Assembly: GCF_013373865.1 (NCBI RefSeq)
Contig: NC_050470.1
Location: 26,938,856 to 27,002,855 of the forward strand
Origin: Monomorium pharaonis
Taxonomy: Eukaryota > Arthropoda > Insecta > Hymenoptera > Formicidae
Direction of reading: 5' to 3'
Length of the DNA: 64,000 bases
Shown: positions 1 through 15,129 of the stretch, piece after piece
Layout: each line of letters opens with the position of its first letter
Numbering within the stretch: position 1 is the stretch's first letter
Made by a program: the position numbers and the translations under genes
The notes under the pieces: generated by a model
What the model saw: the letters and a program-made list of their open reading frames with translations, nothing else
The model's database searches: none
Told to the model about the DNA's origin: nothing

Positions 1-2472
1 CGATGTGGTACACTGTTGACGATCAGTATCGCTTAACCTTAGGTGAAGGATGTCAATATTTTACTTCGCACGAGAAAACGTGACCTCCATTCCCCTGTAC
101 AAAAAGTAGAGATTGTAAATTTAAAATATAAATAAAAATTGACACGTAACATATTCATTTTATTACAAGGAAAGAACAATTTTGTTGAAATACAGATCTA
201 TATATGTAAAGCTAATTATATATTAAATTATTTTGAAAAAATTATATTGGACGTTTAATCTACTTATTAGAATATAAAAACTTTTTGCAACAATATTATC
301 ACGCTTGAACGTCTTGCATAATTATTATAATAGTCTAAAAACTCTAAAACATAAAATTATTTTTAGATCTGTATTTAGCTAAATTTTTTAATATTGCAAA
401 CAATGTTTCCCTTGTGTAAGATTCTCAAAATGCGAAATTACGAAGTCAAGCGTATAAAAAACTCTTTAATTCTTTACATGGGCAGGTATTTAATTCTATA
501 ATTAATTCTTAGCGACGTGAGTTAATCCGCTTAAATAGGGATCTCGTTCTAAAGCACTGGGATCGAAAATACACTGGGAAATGTGTCTAAGTAATTTTGC
601 GCAGAGAAAGGGTATGCGAACGAAACGGAAGAAAGGCGGTAAAATACCCGAAAGAAAGGAAAATGGTGCGAAATCTAGTTTTATCAATCTTCCCACTGTT
701 TTTGATCTCACACATAAGCTTTGTTCAATTTGTACCTAGAATTTTCCCCAAAAATAAAGAACTTTAATACCGTTATTCATGCGCCACGTGACCTGTTACA
801 TATTCGACGGTTATATATAACGAAGATATTACTTTGATTTTTTTAACACATTTTTTAAATTATTTTATTTCTTGTGCGATGTCTAAAAATACCGAACATT
901 TTAAAAATTGTTTATGTAAAATAAAATTTAAAATTCCTATAAACGGAATGTCTTTGATATATACTTAAATAATATTTATTTCTCAAATTATTAAAAATTT
1001 TTTTTAAAGAGCTTTAACTAGTAGGTATCACTTGTTGCAAGTTATTCTTTGATATTAATTATGTATATCATCCGAAGTTAAAATGTTTTCCTAACATTAT
1101 TAGCGATTTATGTCTCAGGAAAATGTATATAAACTACGTTCCAATTAAAAGTTGTGCGACAAAAATTAACCCCATTTTTCTTTGAAATTAATGATAGCGG
1201 TATGAGATATAATATCTGAGTAAATAATCTAAAAGTTCTTTCATAACGGATATTGAAGTTGGCTACTATTAACTTTAAACAGATAATGGATCTGTGAAAC
1301 ATACTTGATTCTAAAATTAATACATGAAAATACTATTGTTTAATCAAGACAATTGAATTATAATTTAGATCACAATTAATAAACGCATATATTTATTACT
1401 AAAAATATTGAAGATTTCTTAATCAAAATCTTTTCTGTATTTTATTGTTTTAGTAAATAATAAGTACAAAATTTTTTTTTAATAACAAGTATGAATTTAA
1501 TGCAACCTGTTAAAGATAAAAATCCGATAATTTTATATACTATGTCTCCCTCCCCCTCTCTTTCTCTCTCTCTCTTTCTCTCTTCCTCCCTCTCAATTAA
1601 ACTTTTCCTACAGAAAATTCCATTCACAACTTAAGCTTATCCCGATCGCATAACACGAATAGTCAGAGGATCTTCGATTAAGAGAAACCATCACATCGAT
1701 TCTCGGATCCCACGTAATCCCACACTTATCGCTACTTATCTGACCCAGTTTTCGTACGTTTTCTATATAAAAAGAACGTAGAGAAATTTTCCGGTTTAAT
1801 CAGACTTCCGTCACGTGCAGCCACAAGTATCGTCGCCATCGTAACGACATTGCTCGATCTCGCGCGTCTCTCAATTCTTCCCTAAAAAATAATAAGAATA
1901 AATTTAATCCGAGTAAAATCTGAAGCAAGTATGCCCCAATTTCAGAGACATCTCTTTCAACCCTTCGTGACAGGAATAACAATGAATCTTGCCATTAAAC
2001 TCTCAATATTCCGTAGGTATAATTACTTAAAGGATCCATCCATCAGATATCATGAAAAAATAAGAAACCATCTGAAAGAAACGGTGCTCGAATAACCTCT
2101 AGATATTATTCTACTTTTTTAATCTAATTGAATGAGATGAGCTAAAATAATATAAAGACATAATAGCGTAATATTTTCAGTTTCTTGTTCGTAGTTAAAA
2201 ATTATATCTCAATATATAGGCTTTCTTAAATTTTCCAACTTATTATCATAATTTTCTAATTTAAAAACAGAAGTATTATATTACAAATACAATATTTAAA
2301 TTCTTTTTGTCTTGGTTATATCATTAATTAGATTTTTATTAATTTTCCATCGGAATATTAGTATTACTAAAAAAAAGCTGTTTGATTTCACTTCTATTAA
2401 AAGACTTTTACAAAGTTAAACGGGATAATAAGCTACCTTTTGTGAGGTAACTTTGTGTACTTCAACTTGGAT

Positions 2473-2495
2473 GTGGCCACGATGATCGTGGCCAC
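2473..2495. repeat. Perfect 11-bp-arm palindrome
   Basis: GTGGCCACGAT, one central G, then ATCGTGGCCAC, in a CpG-richer patch. It could be a symmetric protein-binding site or a small hairpin. Confidence 0.45.
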
Positions 2496-5400
2496 AAGAG
2501 AGGCCGTGTCTAGCTGGCTTTAACTATTTCCTACCGGCCGCGAACAAGCGCGGCGTGACCCAGTCCCCGTTGTTATTTTTTTTTTTTAACGAAAAAAGTG
2601 TGAAGAGAGAAAAATAGGGTGAAAACGACGCCGGTGCTTTGCATTCTCGGGCATTCCGCGATAAAAGAGGTAAACGCGCGTGCCCTTGAGCTTAGCGGAA
2701 GTTGGAAATGCTCCTGAAACGCACCTTTTGAGAAAAAAGCATTTGTTTATTTTAGAACGAATTAAAAAGTATCAACGGTTTTTACTTAAAAAATTCATTA
2801 AATGAACATTTGTTAAGTATTATTCGCAAAGTAATTCTCATTTCATGTATATAAAAAAAAAACGATCTAAAGATTTTTTTCATAAAAGTATAAACTGTGA
2901 TTATGAGAATTAAAGATTTATATACAAATCTTTCTACTTTTCACACATAGTTTTAAATTAATTTTAACATTAACTTTAAATTTTATTTGCTGCTATTTAA
3001 TACGGTATATCTTTGGTTTAATACGCGAAAAACAGATCAAAAATTGTTGAATTAACAGATTAATATGATCTGATTTAACTTGCGTTAATGTATTTACGAT
3101 GACACACGTAACATCTGCGATAATCCCGTAAATTGATTTCTTCTTTATTAAATATTTGCTAGAAATTACAAATAAATTTATTAACGGTTCTATATATAAA
3201 TGGTAAAATAAAGTCCAAGATAATTATTGAAATAATACAGTGTAGTATTTATTGAAATAATACAGACATGCGCACGGTGAATAGGGACTGTCAATAAATA
3301 CCTCGTTACATCACACACACGCACATATTGTACAACAGCTTTTTTGATCGTGTTTTGCATCCACTCATCCCAAAATGTTTGAAAATTCGTATATCGGCAG
3401 GAATTATTTACGCTTGCGACATAAAGCGCTTTACACTGTCATCCACATGTTGATTACAATACAGTTTATTTACGCTCGTGTTCGTAAGGCTTTCTTTTTT
3501 TTAATGTCATTCAAACTGTAAACGCTAATTAATGGCAACTATTTTTTAGTCTAAGAAAGCTTAGCTTAAGCTTCTTATTTAAAAAAGGTGCTTTAATCTT
3601 TATTGTAAAATAAAACTTTATAATTACTCTTTATTTTGTTTTCCTTGAAAATAATCTATTCGGCCTTTCTTTATGCCTTGTGAGTTTTCTGAAATCGTGT
3701 TAATTATCGTGTGTCCAATGTGCACAGAAGAGAAAGGAAATACTTTCTTTTATCCGCCTTTTGGTTACAGCGGTTTAATAATAATGCTTCAATTGCAACT
3801 TTCGTCAGTGTGGATGCGAGCCACAAAATTAGTATGTATCTCAACCAATAGATGCATTGGAAAATATACACAGCTATTCGTAATACGAACTTTGATATAC
3901 CGAAGTTGTGGCATAAAATACGCTGATAAAAAAAGACAACACATAACTACTAACTGCACCTGTGATTGCTATTTAAATAATCCCGTAGATTATTTAATAA
4001 TTCCCTGATTTGTGATTGCAGCATACAGAGCGGATTAAAAAAATCTTTTGTACATAAAATGTCTATTAAATTTTAAAATAGCTGATAAAACTTTTAAATA
4101 CAATAAATTTTAATCAGTTGTTTCTAATCAAATGTTAATCTTTATATCTAAAGTATGTTTGATATAAATAAAATACACAATTGATTTATTATGTAATTTA
4201 TACATCTTTCATTTTAGCTTTTTTTTATTCTTATATATTATAATTTAAATATATATTATAATTTTAAAAGTTTTTACAATTAAAAAAAAAAGTTTTTATA
4301 ATCGCTTTATTTCATTGCGGAACTACAATTTTCATCTTGAAAATATCGGATATTAGATTTTATGTATATGATTTTTATGTATGTGCACGTCTATTATTCT
4401 TATTACTACTTATTATCGATTTAAGCTCCGAGAAGCACTTTTATTGACTGCAGTTACGAAAGCTTCTCATCCGTTGCGATCTATCTTCACCACCCTTCAG
4501 AGAGTCGGTAACTGCGCTTCCTCGCACCGTCCAAAATCGGATGATACCGCGCGAACTCATTATACTCGCTCGACTCCGTCCGGCGATTTGCATAAATTTT
4601 CCATGACAGGGAATGAAATTGCCCGCAAACTGTAGCTGGTGGTAAAGTTCCGGTCTGTTCTAAGCAGTCGCTAACGACCTGAGCGCGGTGGACACGTATG
4701 GGAAAAGCGCATTGTTCCAGTTATACGGATTAACCTTTTGTATTTTAGCGATAGTAAAATAGCAACAAACTTCATCGCGAATGATAGTGCAGAAAGTAGA
4801 AGAGCAAGCTATATATTTCCTGAAGCGCATCAGCAACACTTGTTTAATAAATAAAGCTTGATGTTTTATTATACTTTTAGTTTACTTAAATTTTTATCTA
4901 TGAAATTTAACTATTAAATTTTAGAACTTGATATTTATATAATATTTACCGATAACATATAGTAACTAAATAAAAATTTTAATTTCTATTTTTTATTAGT
5001 ATTTATGATTAAAATAAAACACTCTTAAAAGTAATATTTGTAAAATATTTTATTTTAATAAATAATTTTAAATTATGTTATATTTTCATTGTTTTATAAC
5101 AACATTTTAGTTGTCTAATATACTTAAACAAAATTAAAATACACAAAAAATAAAACTTAAAATAAATTTTACTCATGAATAATGATGCCAGTTAATCACG
5201 TTTTATTTCGCGCAGCTCTGCGAAATCTGCGTTCCATAATAACTTCATACACTTTTTAGTAGCAGCGTATACCATGAACTTCATCGATAATCTGGCATCA
5301 TAGAGCAGTCTGGCATCATGATTTAATACCGGCTGTTGCGGCGCCATTAGTCGAGCTCGTATAATTTCTAGTCTGCGTATTATTCGCTTTAAAAAGCTTT

Positions 5401-6297
5401 CCAATGCTCGCGGTTACATACGCTTTCTCGTTGCGCCTCCCGTTAACGGCCCCTTGGCCGACAGGTGGAAAAAATCCGTCGTGCGCGTGTAGGTAAAAAT
5501 ATGAAAATAGATAACGTACACATACGTACGTACACAAGTGCAGTTGTATTTGCGCACAACATACCGTGTCAACTTGTCAGACGGATTTAATATTGATTAA
5601 AGGGCACTGAGAGTTTTACGCACCTTAAAAAACTTAATTAAATAACCAAATTTTAGATAATAAAAAAATACTTTCTTGCTGAAACCAATCTCAAAACCTA
5701 AATCTAACGCATTTAATTAATTAAGAATAGAAATATTAAAAACAAATATTTAAAGTAATAATGTATTACATATAATATTTAAATAAGCTTTAAATTATTT
5801 ACTGAAGCAAAATGACATTCTGTTTTGTTCGACACAAATTTACTGATATAAAGTACTTATATATAAATGGACAAATGTGTTTTGTATGTATCCATCTATC
5901 CATAATGGTAGAGGTTAACAGAAATATCCTTTTAATGATAGTCCATTAGTCTGCAGCTCAAATTTCCCCCCAATGAACCTTTTCGAGTTGCGCGCTCGCC
6001 TCTCGGGATCACTTTCATTAAAAAGATAAACTTACTTTATCCTTCCTTCTATGTATTTTTTTTTCATTGTTTGCACCATTCATCTATCTCAACTTCGCGA
6101 AATAAATAAGATAAGTTTATTCACTTAAAAAAAATTGCTAATATTTCCTATGACTCCTCGGTTATTGATCGCTGTAGCGAGGAAACTAAAGCGCATATAT
6201 CATTAACAAAACTACGATGATTGTAATATGTTTAACGTATTAGACAATGAAAATTGGATTTTTCGAAGATTTATAATATAGAAAAATTATATAATAC

Positions 6298-6313
6298 AAT
6301 AATAATAATAATA

Positions 6314-6348
<35 letters not shown>

Positions 6349-6350
6349 TA
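6298..6350. repeat. (AAT)n-(ATT)n trinucleotide tract
   Basis: AAT repeats switch to ATT repeats, so the tract is also a self-complementary hairpin. Confidence 0.9.
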
Positions 6351-9058
6351 TTTTACATGTGCAAATTATTTTTGCAAACACGTAAAGAAAAGTTAAGCGT
6401 AGAAAATACTTTTATTAAAAATTATAAATTGAAAATAATGACGAGTAAACGTTAAATATAAATGGCGTATTTAAGTAAATAGATCTATGTAAATTTAAGT
6501 AATTGGTGTTTTATCACGATCGACAACAATAAAGTGAAAAATGCGTAATGCTGTCAAGAGCATACCTTAATTATTATTCATCGGGTAAAAGTCGAAGCGC
6601 GTTGAGGAGCTACGAATGCAACGCCAAATGCAAATGATAGACCACTCGAACGAGATTCAAGTGCTCACCAACGGAAAATGCACGTTCCGTGTGTAAAAAA
6701 AGAACCTCGATATAAGAAATGAATGCAAAGCAATGTAGGAAACGTAGAAAGTGAGAGAGGAAGGGAAACCTTATCCAAAGATTTACCGTGTTGGATCTCT
6801 TGCTGGCTGTCCGCTGGCGTGTTGTCCGCCTTCTTTTCACGATACCCTTTTAAAGCAGCCGTAAATTTATGTTATGCAAATACAGATTTCCACGGGAAAA
6901 CATCGCAAGAGAGGAAGAGTGACATTTCGCTTCGCTTTGCGAAGAAGAATATAAAATTTACGCTTCGTCATTTGGCTGTCGACGAAAACAGTTTTACTGC
7001 AGTTGCATTAATATAGATCGAACGTGAAAATTTGCAAGTAAAACGTCTTAAAAGAGACGCTTTTGGAATTGAATATTGTTACGATATATAAAAAATATAT
7101 TCGTAAATGTATTTTATTTACGGATTTCAGTTTACACATTGCACACATTGCATTATTACGAACAATAAAAACATAAAAATAACAAACAGATTCTATTAAG
7201 ACTGTATAGTTCTCAGCAGTGAATAATATATAGAAGCATCTATTTAAAACGGTGATAAAGGAGCCTTCGTGCGATTAACCGAACAAAGCTTTGCTTTCAC
7301 CAAAGTAACGAATTTCTGTCGAACGTGGCCTGAAGAATAAAATCAAAATCGCGGGAGTGATTCGATAACAACAACCGCCACCACGGTGAACCACTACTAC
7401 GAGAGACCACCGCCGATTTAAGGTGGAAGAAGCAATTTGCAGACTATCGTACCTATTTTCGTGCGCGTCACAAGCAGACGCCGCTTATGATCGCGATTTA
7501 CAACCAACAAATACGTAGCTAAGTTTATATAAATAGGTTTCAATCTTATCAAAAAGTCATTAAAGTTAAACTTTGTAAAATTTGAACAATTATTAATTTA
7601 ACATAAAAAATATCAGCTTACGAAAGCAAAAACTAAAATATAATGAAGAAAATAAAATGGCTTGTTATATTTAAATACAATATTTAGGAATATATAATTT
7701 ACAAGTTTATAGTGATTTAATTTAAGAAATATAAACGTTCAGAAATTACCTTCTAAACAAGATTTCAACTTTATTATATATATTGACAAAATAGTAATCT
7801 TACTAACCCTATACATCTAGGTCGTTCAATATCTCAGGCTTGATGCACGGGCAAAATGTTTTATTCACTTAACTATTAACAACGCAATATTCGCCTTATC
7901 TACAGGAGACAGGTCTATAGCATGATGCTTTGACGTTATATACACGGTAGACGTTTGACATGAAAATTATCTAATATAGGCTTATCCTCCTCCTGTCTCG
8001 TTATTCTGAGTCTTCCGCCAGTGCACGCAATGTATATGTGTTTGTATATGGGAGATACAATGTTTATGCATAATGCAGTGACATATGAATGATGCATAAA
8101 TATTAGAACTGTCTTCTACGTGGCGAACAGTTAAATATTATAACAAAGTAACTTTCAGCAAGTAACTATTATAACGACCTTAGTAGACTGTGTTAATCTG
8201 CTTTCAGAATTTCATAAAATTATCTTTAATGCATTGTCGCTAAGATTTATCAAGATGATAAAGCTTAGAATCTTTGTTAGAAGGTACACTTTTTAACTCA
8301 TAAATAATTATTCATTTAAATTAGATCTTAAGTTATATTTAAATTTGTAAGTACAGTAAGTAATAAGTATTTTATGGTAAAATATGAATAGCAAGCAGAT
8401 ATTCAACGGAATATCCTCGGAAAGTTAAAAAAAAACTGTTATAAATACTCAGAAAATCAGACGCGTGTTAAGGTCTTTAAATAGATTTTTTCTAGTGGAT
8501 ATTATATCAACCGAGTACTTCATTGTAACGAACAAGAACAATATAGGACGTTAGCATTAACGTGGCTCGTTTTCAAAAGTTTCGAAGCGAAAACAATTTA
8601 TAATAGTAGTTATAGGTGTTTGTGCTTTTACTCCGTAACTCTCCGCAATGAGTTGATGTGTTGGAAGAACGATATTTTGCACATTGTTCTGCGATTACTT
8701 CTTAAACGTCACATTTTATTTTATTTTATTTATTAACAATATCATGCTCTTTCACTAAAATAATTAACATTTAGATCTTCTTTGTCAAATCCAATTGTGT
8801 AAATTAATTAACAACGTGCTTTATTATTTCAATAAAACAAATAAAAACAATTACAATTTATTATATGTACTATAAATGTCACGTTGTTTCGATAATTATA
8901 TAAATATCGCGTTTCAATTTTTTGTAATTAGGAAAATAATTTTTTATTAAAATTATTAAGATTTTCAGTGAGTACAAAAAAACGCACCATACATTTTGTT
9001 TAAAATAATTTTTATATAATACATGTACAAAGAGAAACAAATATGTTTAAAATTAGAT

Positions 9059-9148
9059 AAAAACATATTATTTATACTAGTATATTACACAAACAACATT
9101 GCATTTTGCAATGTTGTTTGTGCATTATATTAGTATAAATAATGTTTT
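9059..9148. repeat. 90-bp near-perfect palindrome
   Basis: Arms of about 42 nt around a 3-nt centre (9104-9106). The inner 17 bp, ACAAACAACATTGCA and its complement, are perfect; the outer part has a few mismatches and a one-base bulge. The transcript would form a long hairpin with a very small loop. A MITE remnant is more likely than a microRNA precursor because of the tiny loop. Confidence 0.6.
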
Positions 9149-10924
9149 ATATTAATATTTGTGCAAATTATTTTTAAAAATATAGAGTATGTAAATACAT
9201 TTTTTACCTACTGTATATTTTTCTCTATAAACGCATATTAAACGTTAAAATTTTTCATAATAGAATATTGTGTTTCAACTCTCATATCCGGACATTTTTA
9301 ATTATATTATATTCACGTGCAGACTTTCCGAAAATTATTTTACGTAGTAATATGTTAATAAATTTTAATAATTTCACGGAATAAACATTAAATGCGCCGC
9401 GCGTTTACGAAAAGCGAAATTAATTGCGTGCCGTCCAATCGCCGACAGAATATATGAAATTTTGATTTCAAATTGCCGTTTGTGCAAACTTAAATTTTCA
9501 TTCTGACCTCATGTTTGGTCATTAGCGATAAAGATGATTATTTAATACGTCATGCATCCTAGGAGCGATCAATCGCTCATTTGTCACTAGCTCTACTTAA
9601 GCACCCAGTTTAAACCAGGTTCGAATTACGTCATGGAAACTGTCAGGCTGAGAAATAGTTCACCAACTATTCCTACACAAATGATAGCCGAGTTTCTCAC
9701 CGACATTCGAGCCTCGTACGAGCCATACGTTTCTACAAATAATCTACGTTATTCTAAACGTATCGTCCTAATGATCAACTGTATCCTTCTGCGAATTGCT
9801 AATGATCAACCGTTCTGGATTTTCTTATTATACCCAGTAATGTAAATGCAAATTCATACTAGATTGCATCGTTAATCATTTTAGTCAACAAAAGATATTC
9901 GAATTTCAGTTCGCCAATATACAAGGTTTTGCTAAGAGAAGGAAATCTATAATATCCGTATAATGTGTACATCTCAAGTTACGTTTTCGACAGCGAAATA
10001 GAGATTATCCACATTCATGATTCGTGGCCCATACGAATACTTCATTAGGCAAACTGCGCACGTTGCATGAAATGAAATTGCAGCGGAGTGTAACACATTT
10101 AGGAATAAACTACATGGAAACTTGGAAGTAACGCCAATTTCTTTTCGACAATGATAACGTCATTTGTCTCATAAAATATGCTAATTAATCAATTTTAACT
10201 CAACATTGATTTCAAGAAAATAAATTAAAAAATTATGCTAAAAAAATTATCAAATAACTTTTATCAATAATATTTTCTAATATCTACACGTAACTATTAC
10301 GTATTTCTATATAAAAAGATGTCCATCTAACTTAAAGAGACGATAGCCTAGATAGTAATAAGTTCTCTTCCACATCACATTTCGTAACTACAGTGACATG
10401 AGAAATAGGATTTTGAGCTGCGGATTTCGTTATATACAACCACCACCCAGGCGCATTTGTAGGTACAAAGAATGAGGAAATGCATTTCCTCGACTTCGAA
10501 CAAATGGTTGCGGCTTAGTAGAATAATAATACGCATTCTGCACATTTGTGAAGACAAAGAATGGCCCGCCGCAAGGTAATTCAAGAATAAACTGTTCTTA
10601 ATTCCATATCAGACTATCCATTGGAAATTGAGAATTGCAAATTTAACATTAGAATTCGACCAACCTCAGATAATTTTAATTTTAATCTGTTTCGCTTTAA
10701 TTGACTAAATAATCTTCAACTTGCAATCTGCAATCCGATGTAAGATTTAGTCAAATTTATAGAATCAAGTAATAATACAGAGAGCAGAGATTATTTAATC
10801 AACTATTTAATTATACAGCAAAAGCAGAGCTTTTTTTATAAGATTTTTCGATTTAGATATTATTTGTGTAGTGATACAGTGGTTCTCGTATAATTCAGAA
10901 GAAATTATAGCAACACAGTTTAAT

Positions 10925-10926
<2 letters not shown>

Positions 10927-10980
<54 letters not shown>

Positions 10981-10997
10981 TATGTGTGTGTGTGTGC
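10927..10997. repeat. (TA)n/(TG)n compound microsatellite
   Basis: A long TA run followed by a TG run. Confidence 0.95.
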
Positions 10998-11713
10998 ATT
11001 TATTGCCCGCATAGCAACGGTATATAATGCGGTATAACACGCAGTTTACATAGTTAATAGGATTCAAAAACTAACAGTATAAATGCACACTTATGCAAAT
11101 TGTAATCGCGCAAAATGGCAAACTGTTTGTATCTGCGGTGGATCGACTTGCATCACTTTGCGTATATTTATATGACAATTTAGGAAAACACCCGCAAATT
11201 CTACATAATATGTATTCAATACTTAATTGCAACCAAATGTTAATATACTTATGTTTAGACTATTTTAACATTTTAGATTAGTTATAAAATACCTAAAAAT
11301 ATATGATTATCGCGATAAAGTAATTCCGTGCTAATAAAAAGTTGATATTTGAATTTTCATTAAATTCTATCCTTTTTCTTTATATGAATATTACATAATT
11401 TTATAGCAACAAATTATCAACAAAAAAATTAACTAATCAAATGTTTAAAAAGTTTCTGTTAATAGAGAAATATCTCAAGAATCTGTTTCAAAACATAATA
11501 TCTGGTTTCAAATGTTTCAGAGCGAAGGGAATATAAACTGAAACGGAGTACGAATACGGGGGGTATGAAAGCCATCGTTCCTTAGAAACTGTTAATGATG
11601 AAAGACAGTTAACCGCGACGACGGAAGTCGCGAGCTGTTTCCGCGAGAACTCGCACCGTAACTTCGCTTTTCGACTTGCATACTTGGAAGGAAATTGCAC
11701 ACGCTCTTCCACT

Positions 11714-11717
<4 letters not shown>

Positions 11718-11766
<49 letters not shown>
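11718..11766. repeat. (CT)n microsatellite
   Basis: About 24 uninterrupted dinucleotide units, inside a moderately CpG-rich patch. Confidence 0.95.
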
Positions 11767-11769
<3 letters not shown>

Positions 11770-14700
11770 ATCTATCGTTATCTCTATCTCTCTCCTTTTT
11801 ATCTCAACAAACATTATGATCTACAGTGTACAGATGTCAAGATTAATCTCAAAGACCGAGATAATAATCGATTTCACAAATTACACATCTCCCGTCCGTC
11901 AATAGAAGTGAAAACTCGAGATAACTCCCGTACGGAAAACTCGTTAACTCTTTCATTTCGAGTTACAGAAGAACTTACACGGAGAGAACAGATTCGATTA
12001 CATGAGCAAGAAACGCGTACTATCGGTCTCCGTGTCCCATCACCGAGAAATGTAAAGCCGAGGGACGACGAGTTCTTTTTAAGTGTGGAAATAAAGCGGA
12101 ACGTCAGTACAATTCACTAGAATTGAGAGTCTATGTGCTCATTACGGCGTTTTTGTTTCGGCTTCTATCACTTTTGTTCGCAGTGCTTACAGGATAGAAA
12201 AAGGGAAAAATACAAACTGCGAAAATCAAGATTTATTTACCTGAATAATAATTCTTTCGCGACAAAAAGGAGAATTGAATAGAATTTTTGATCGTAACTT
12301 GTTTTCATTCTATAGTTAACTGTGTGTAATACAAGAATAGATTCTTAATAGCTTGTGATCAGCTTGATGGCGCGAATAAAACGCTATAATGATTATCAAA
12401 TAAGCGTCATAACTTGAAGATTTAGCTCGAGCGCGTCATACTTTCGCAACCTTCGCTTAAAAAAAGGAGAGAGATATACATATCTATGAGGTGTAGGTTT
12501 TGTATGGTGTGTGCACCGGTTTTATAATGAAAAGAAAGCGGCAGTTAGGATCTAGGGTCGCGACTATTTTTATTATCCTACGGATGAGCGATGTGAAATG
12601 AGGAAAAATTGAATCTTTAACAGATCAACCAGGGGTGAGGTGCGAATAAAATCTCATTTATAAGATAAACGTGCCTTCGAACTTGGAAACTGGATTGAAA
12701 AAAAAAATAACGACATGCATTTCGTGATTGTTAATTGACCCAAATTAGAGCGAAATACGAATTGCCTGTATTATGAAGGCTGTCGCTCGTTACCATTGAA
12801 TGACAAAGACAACTTCGTTCCGCACCGATACATTCACTCGGACCTTTGGTGCATCGACGAGATACGAAATCTCACGGTGACAACACGTCAACATGGACAG
12901 GCTGTGTACAGCCATTTCTGGCGAACGCGTATCCAATTTGCAACAACGGATAAACAGGCGCGCAGTAAATTATTCGCAACGCCCGCATGCCCCTATTATT
13001 CTCATTTTACTGTAATGGAGAGCTCCATGCCCAGAGACCGATCTCTCCCCTTGGAATGACTCCAACGTTGCATTGCGATACGACGCGAACGCATCGATAT
13101 AAAAAAGCTCTATCGAGCTGGCGTTAACGGAAATGATGCGCCGATATTACTGCGATATTGCACACGCGACCATAGCTCGCAATTTTTTAATATTTTTTGA
13201 AGGAAATATATCGACAGATAATTTATATAGGAATGTCATTAATTAATTAATTATATTGCATTAAATAAAATTATTAAAGCATTTTGTGATACGCACGAGG
13301 CAGAGAATTAAAAAAATGTCTATGGTAAACAATTCGCTTATTTATTAAAAAAATCTTTGTTCCCTCAATATCGCTGTAATAGCTTCGGAATTAGCCCTGG
13401 AAAGTTCTAAATTAGAGTAGCCTGACTTTCATTTGCGAACAATCGAACGCAAGATAAGTTACGTCTTGGCGATCGGGTATCGATTACCACGAATGGGTTA
13501 CAGCGAGGAAATCGAGGGAGAAAGAGGGTAAAAAAGCACACACCGTCGCCTTAACCTCGCTTTCTGCTTCCGCGAGCAAGGCAAACACGTTTCAGGATCC
13601 ACCTCATGCGAGCTCTTCGAACGTGCCGGTCCCGCTTCGAAATGTGACGACGTTCATCGAAACTTCATTTCCAGACAAGTGCGAGATACTTTATCGGCGG
13701 CAATTGGGCGTCATCGATCTCAATCTCTATGGCAATTTCAAGAGGCACACGTACAAACTGTTAAAACTTTTTAAAAAGATAAATTTTTTGCCGGATGTAT
13801 CATATCTTTACAACAAGTTTGTTAGAACTATGAGAGAGTTACATATTTTCATGCAATCGGTAGAAGTTGTTACACGTTTTTTAGAACGTGTATAAATTTA
13901 TTAAGTTTCAAAGAGACTTACAAGGTATAGTTAGATATGATTTGATCTATTAGTACAATTTGTTGGTATTTATAATTTATTCTTATTTTTAAAACTTTCT
14001 TAAAAATTGTCTTATGGCGATCAAAAATCATAAACCAATCACAATAGTGGATTAGTATCTTAAAACATTGCTTAAGACAATTTTAAAATAAGAATCGACT
14101 ATAAATACTCAACAATTTTCCTTATAATAGATTTAATTATTTTTAAAAATTATATAAGTACGTCTTATAAGCTTCTTTATACATACATAAATTTATATAA
14201 CTTGTAAAAGATATATAACAATTCCTACTGACTGCATAAAAATATGTAACTACCTCTTGTAGTTTTTATAAATTTGTTATTATATAAGGATATTTTTTAT
14301 ACTGGCATATTTTTTGTAAATTTATTAAAAACTATCTGCATAACGAAATATTAAATATAGATTATTATTTTAGTAAGAAATTTAGTATATACTGACGAGA
14401 GTCAATATATATAGGCAAACTTGTGTCATCTCAAGATTGACAGAAACGTGCCACCTATGCTAGCTTAATTAGACGAATCGATATCCAACGGATGGGGCCT
14501 TAATAAACTCAATTAACTGACACGACTGTGTTTAACAAAAATTACATCGCTCCAATTTCGTTGATTGTGCCTGATCGTTATTTTAACAATTAAAACATAA
14601 CAAGTTCTTAATGAAGCGACAATTACTCTCTATCGTGCAGTCTAAACTATTTCCCGATAAATTTGTCCGTTTCAAGTGCAGTCTCGTTGGCGCTTAGTAA

Positions 14701-15129
14701 TTTATCGGACAAGCTTCCTGATTGTCAAATTTAACAAGCAAATAATGAATCACAGTTTATACTTAATTCCTCTCTCGACGACAGGGAAATCCATTCGCCA
14801 ATAAATGCCTCTATTTCATTGTCGAGCCTCGGCATCGATTCGCTCATGACATTCATGAACTTTGAAACACTACGCTCCCAAAATTCAATGCGATTTCACG
14901 AGATAAATATCCGAATATCGATGAATATGATACGACTCTTTCACGCGCTTAAAAGACAATCCTATAAAATATTTTTTTGTATAAAGCCAGAATGATTTTC
15001 CTACGTTATACCATTCAACGGCATGTTAACGCAAAATTCGCTTTTCAAACTAATTGGTGTAATTGCACAAAGAAACTCAATTAATTTTAATAACAAATGA
15101 TATGTAAATATATGTGGGTATACCCTTCA

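Larger units (their letters stand above)
1..15129. other. Gene-free AT-rich stretch with CpG-rich patches
   Basis: No recognisable protein family in any frame. CpG-richer patches stand out near 1800-1870, 2460-2700, 4430-4720, 5200-5560, 6600-7000, 7260-7500, 11560-12120, 12780-13130 and 13380-13760. They may be conserved non-coding elements, or exons too short to recognise. Contents I can name (microsatellites, palindromes) are listed separately. Confidence 0.6.

Noticed and set aside
9615..9632. GGTTCGAATTA string resembling a tRNA B box
   Set aside because: No matching A box or acceptor and anticodon stems could be found around it.
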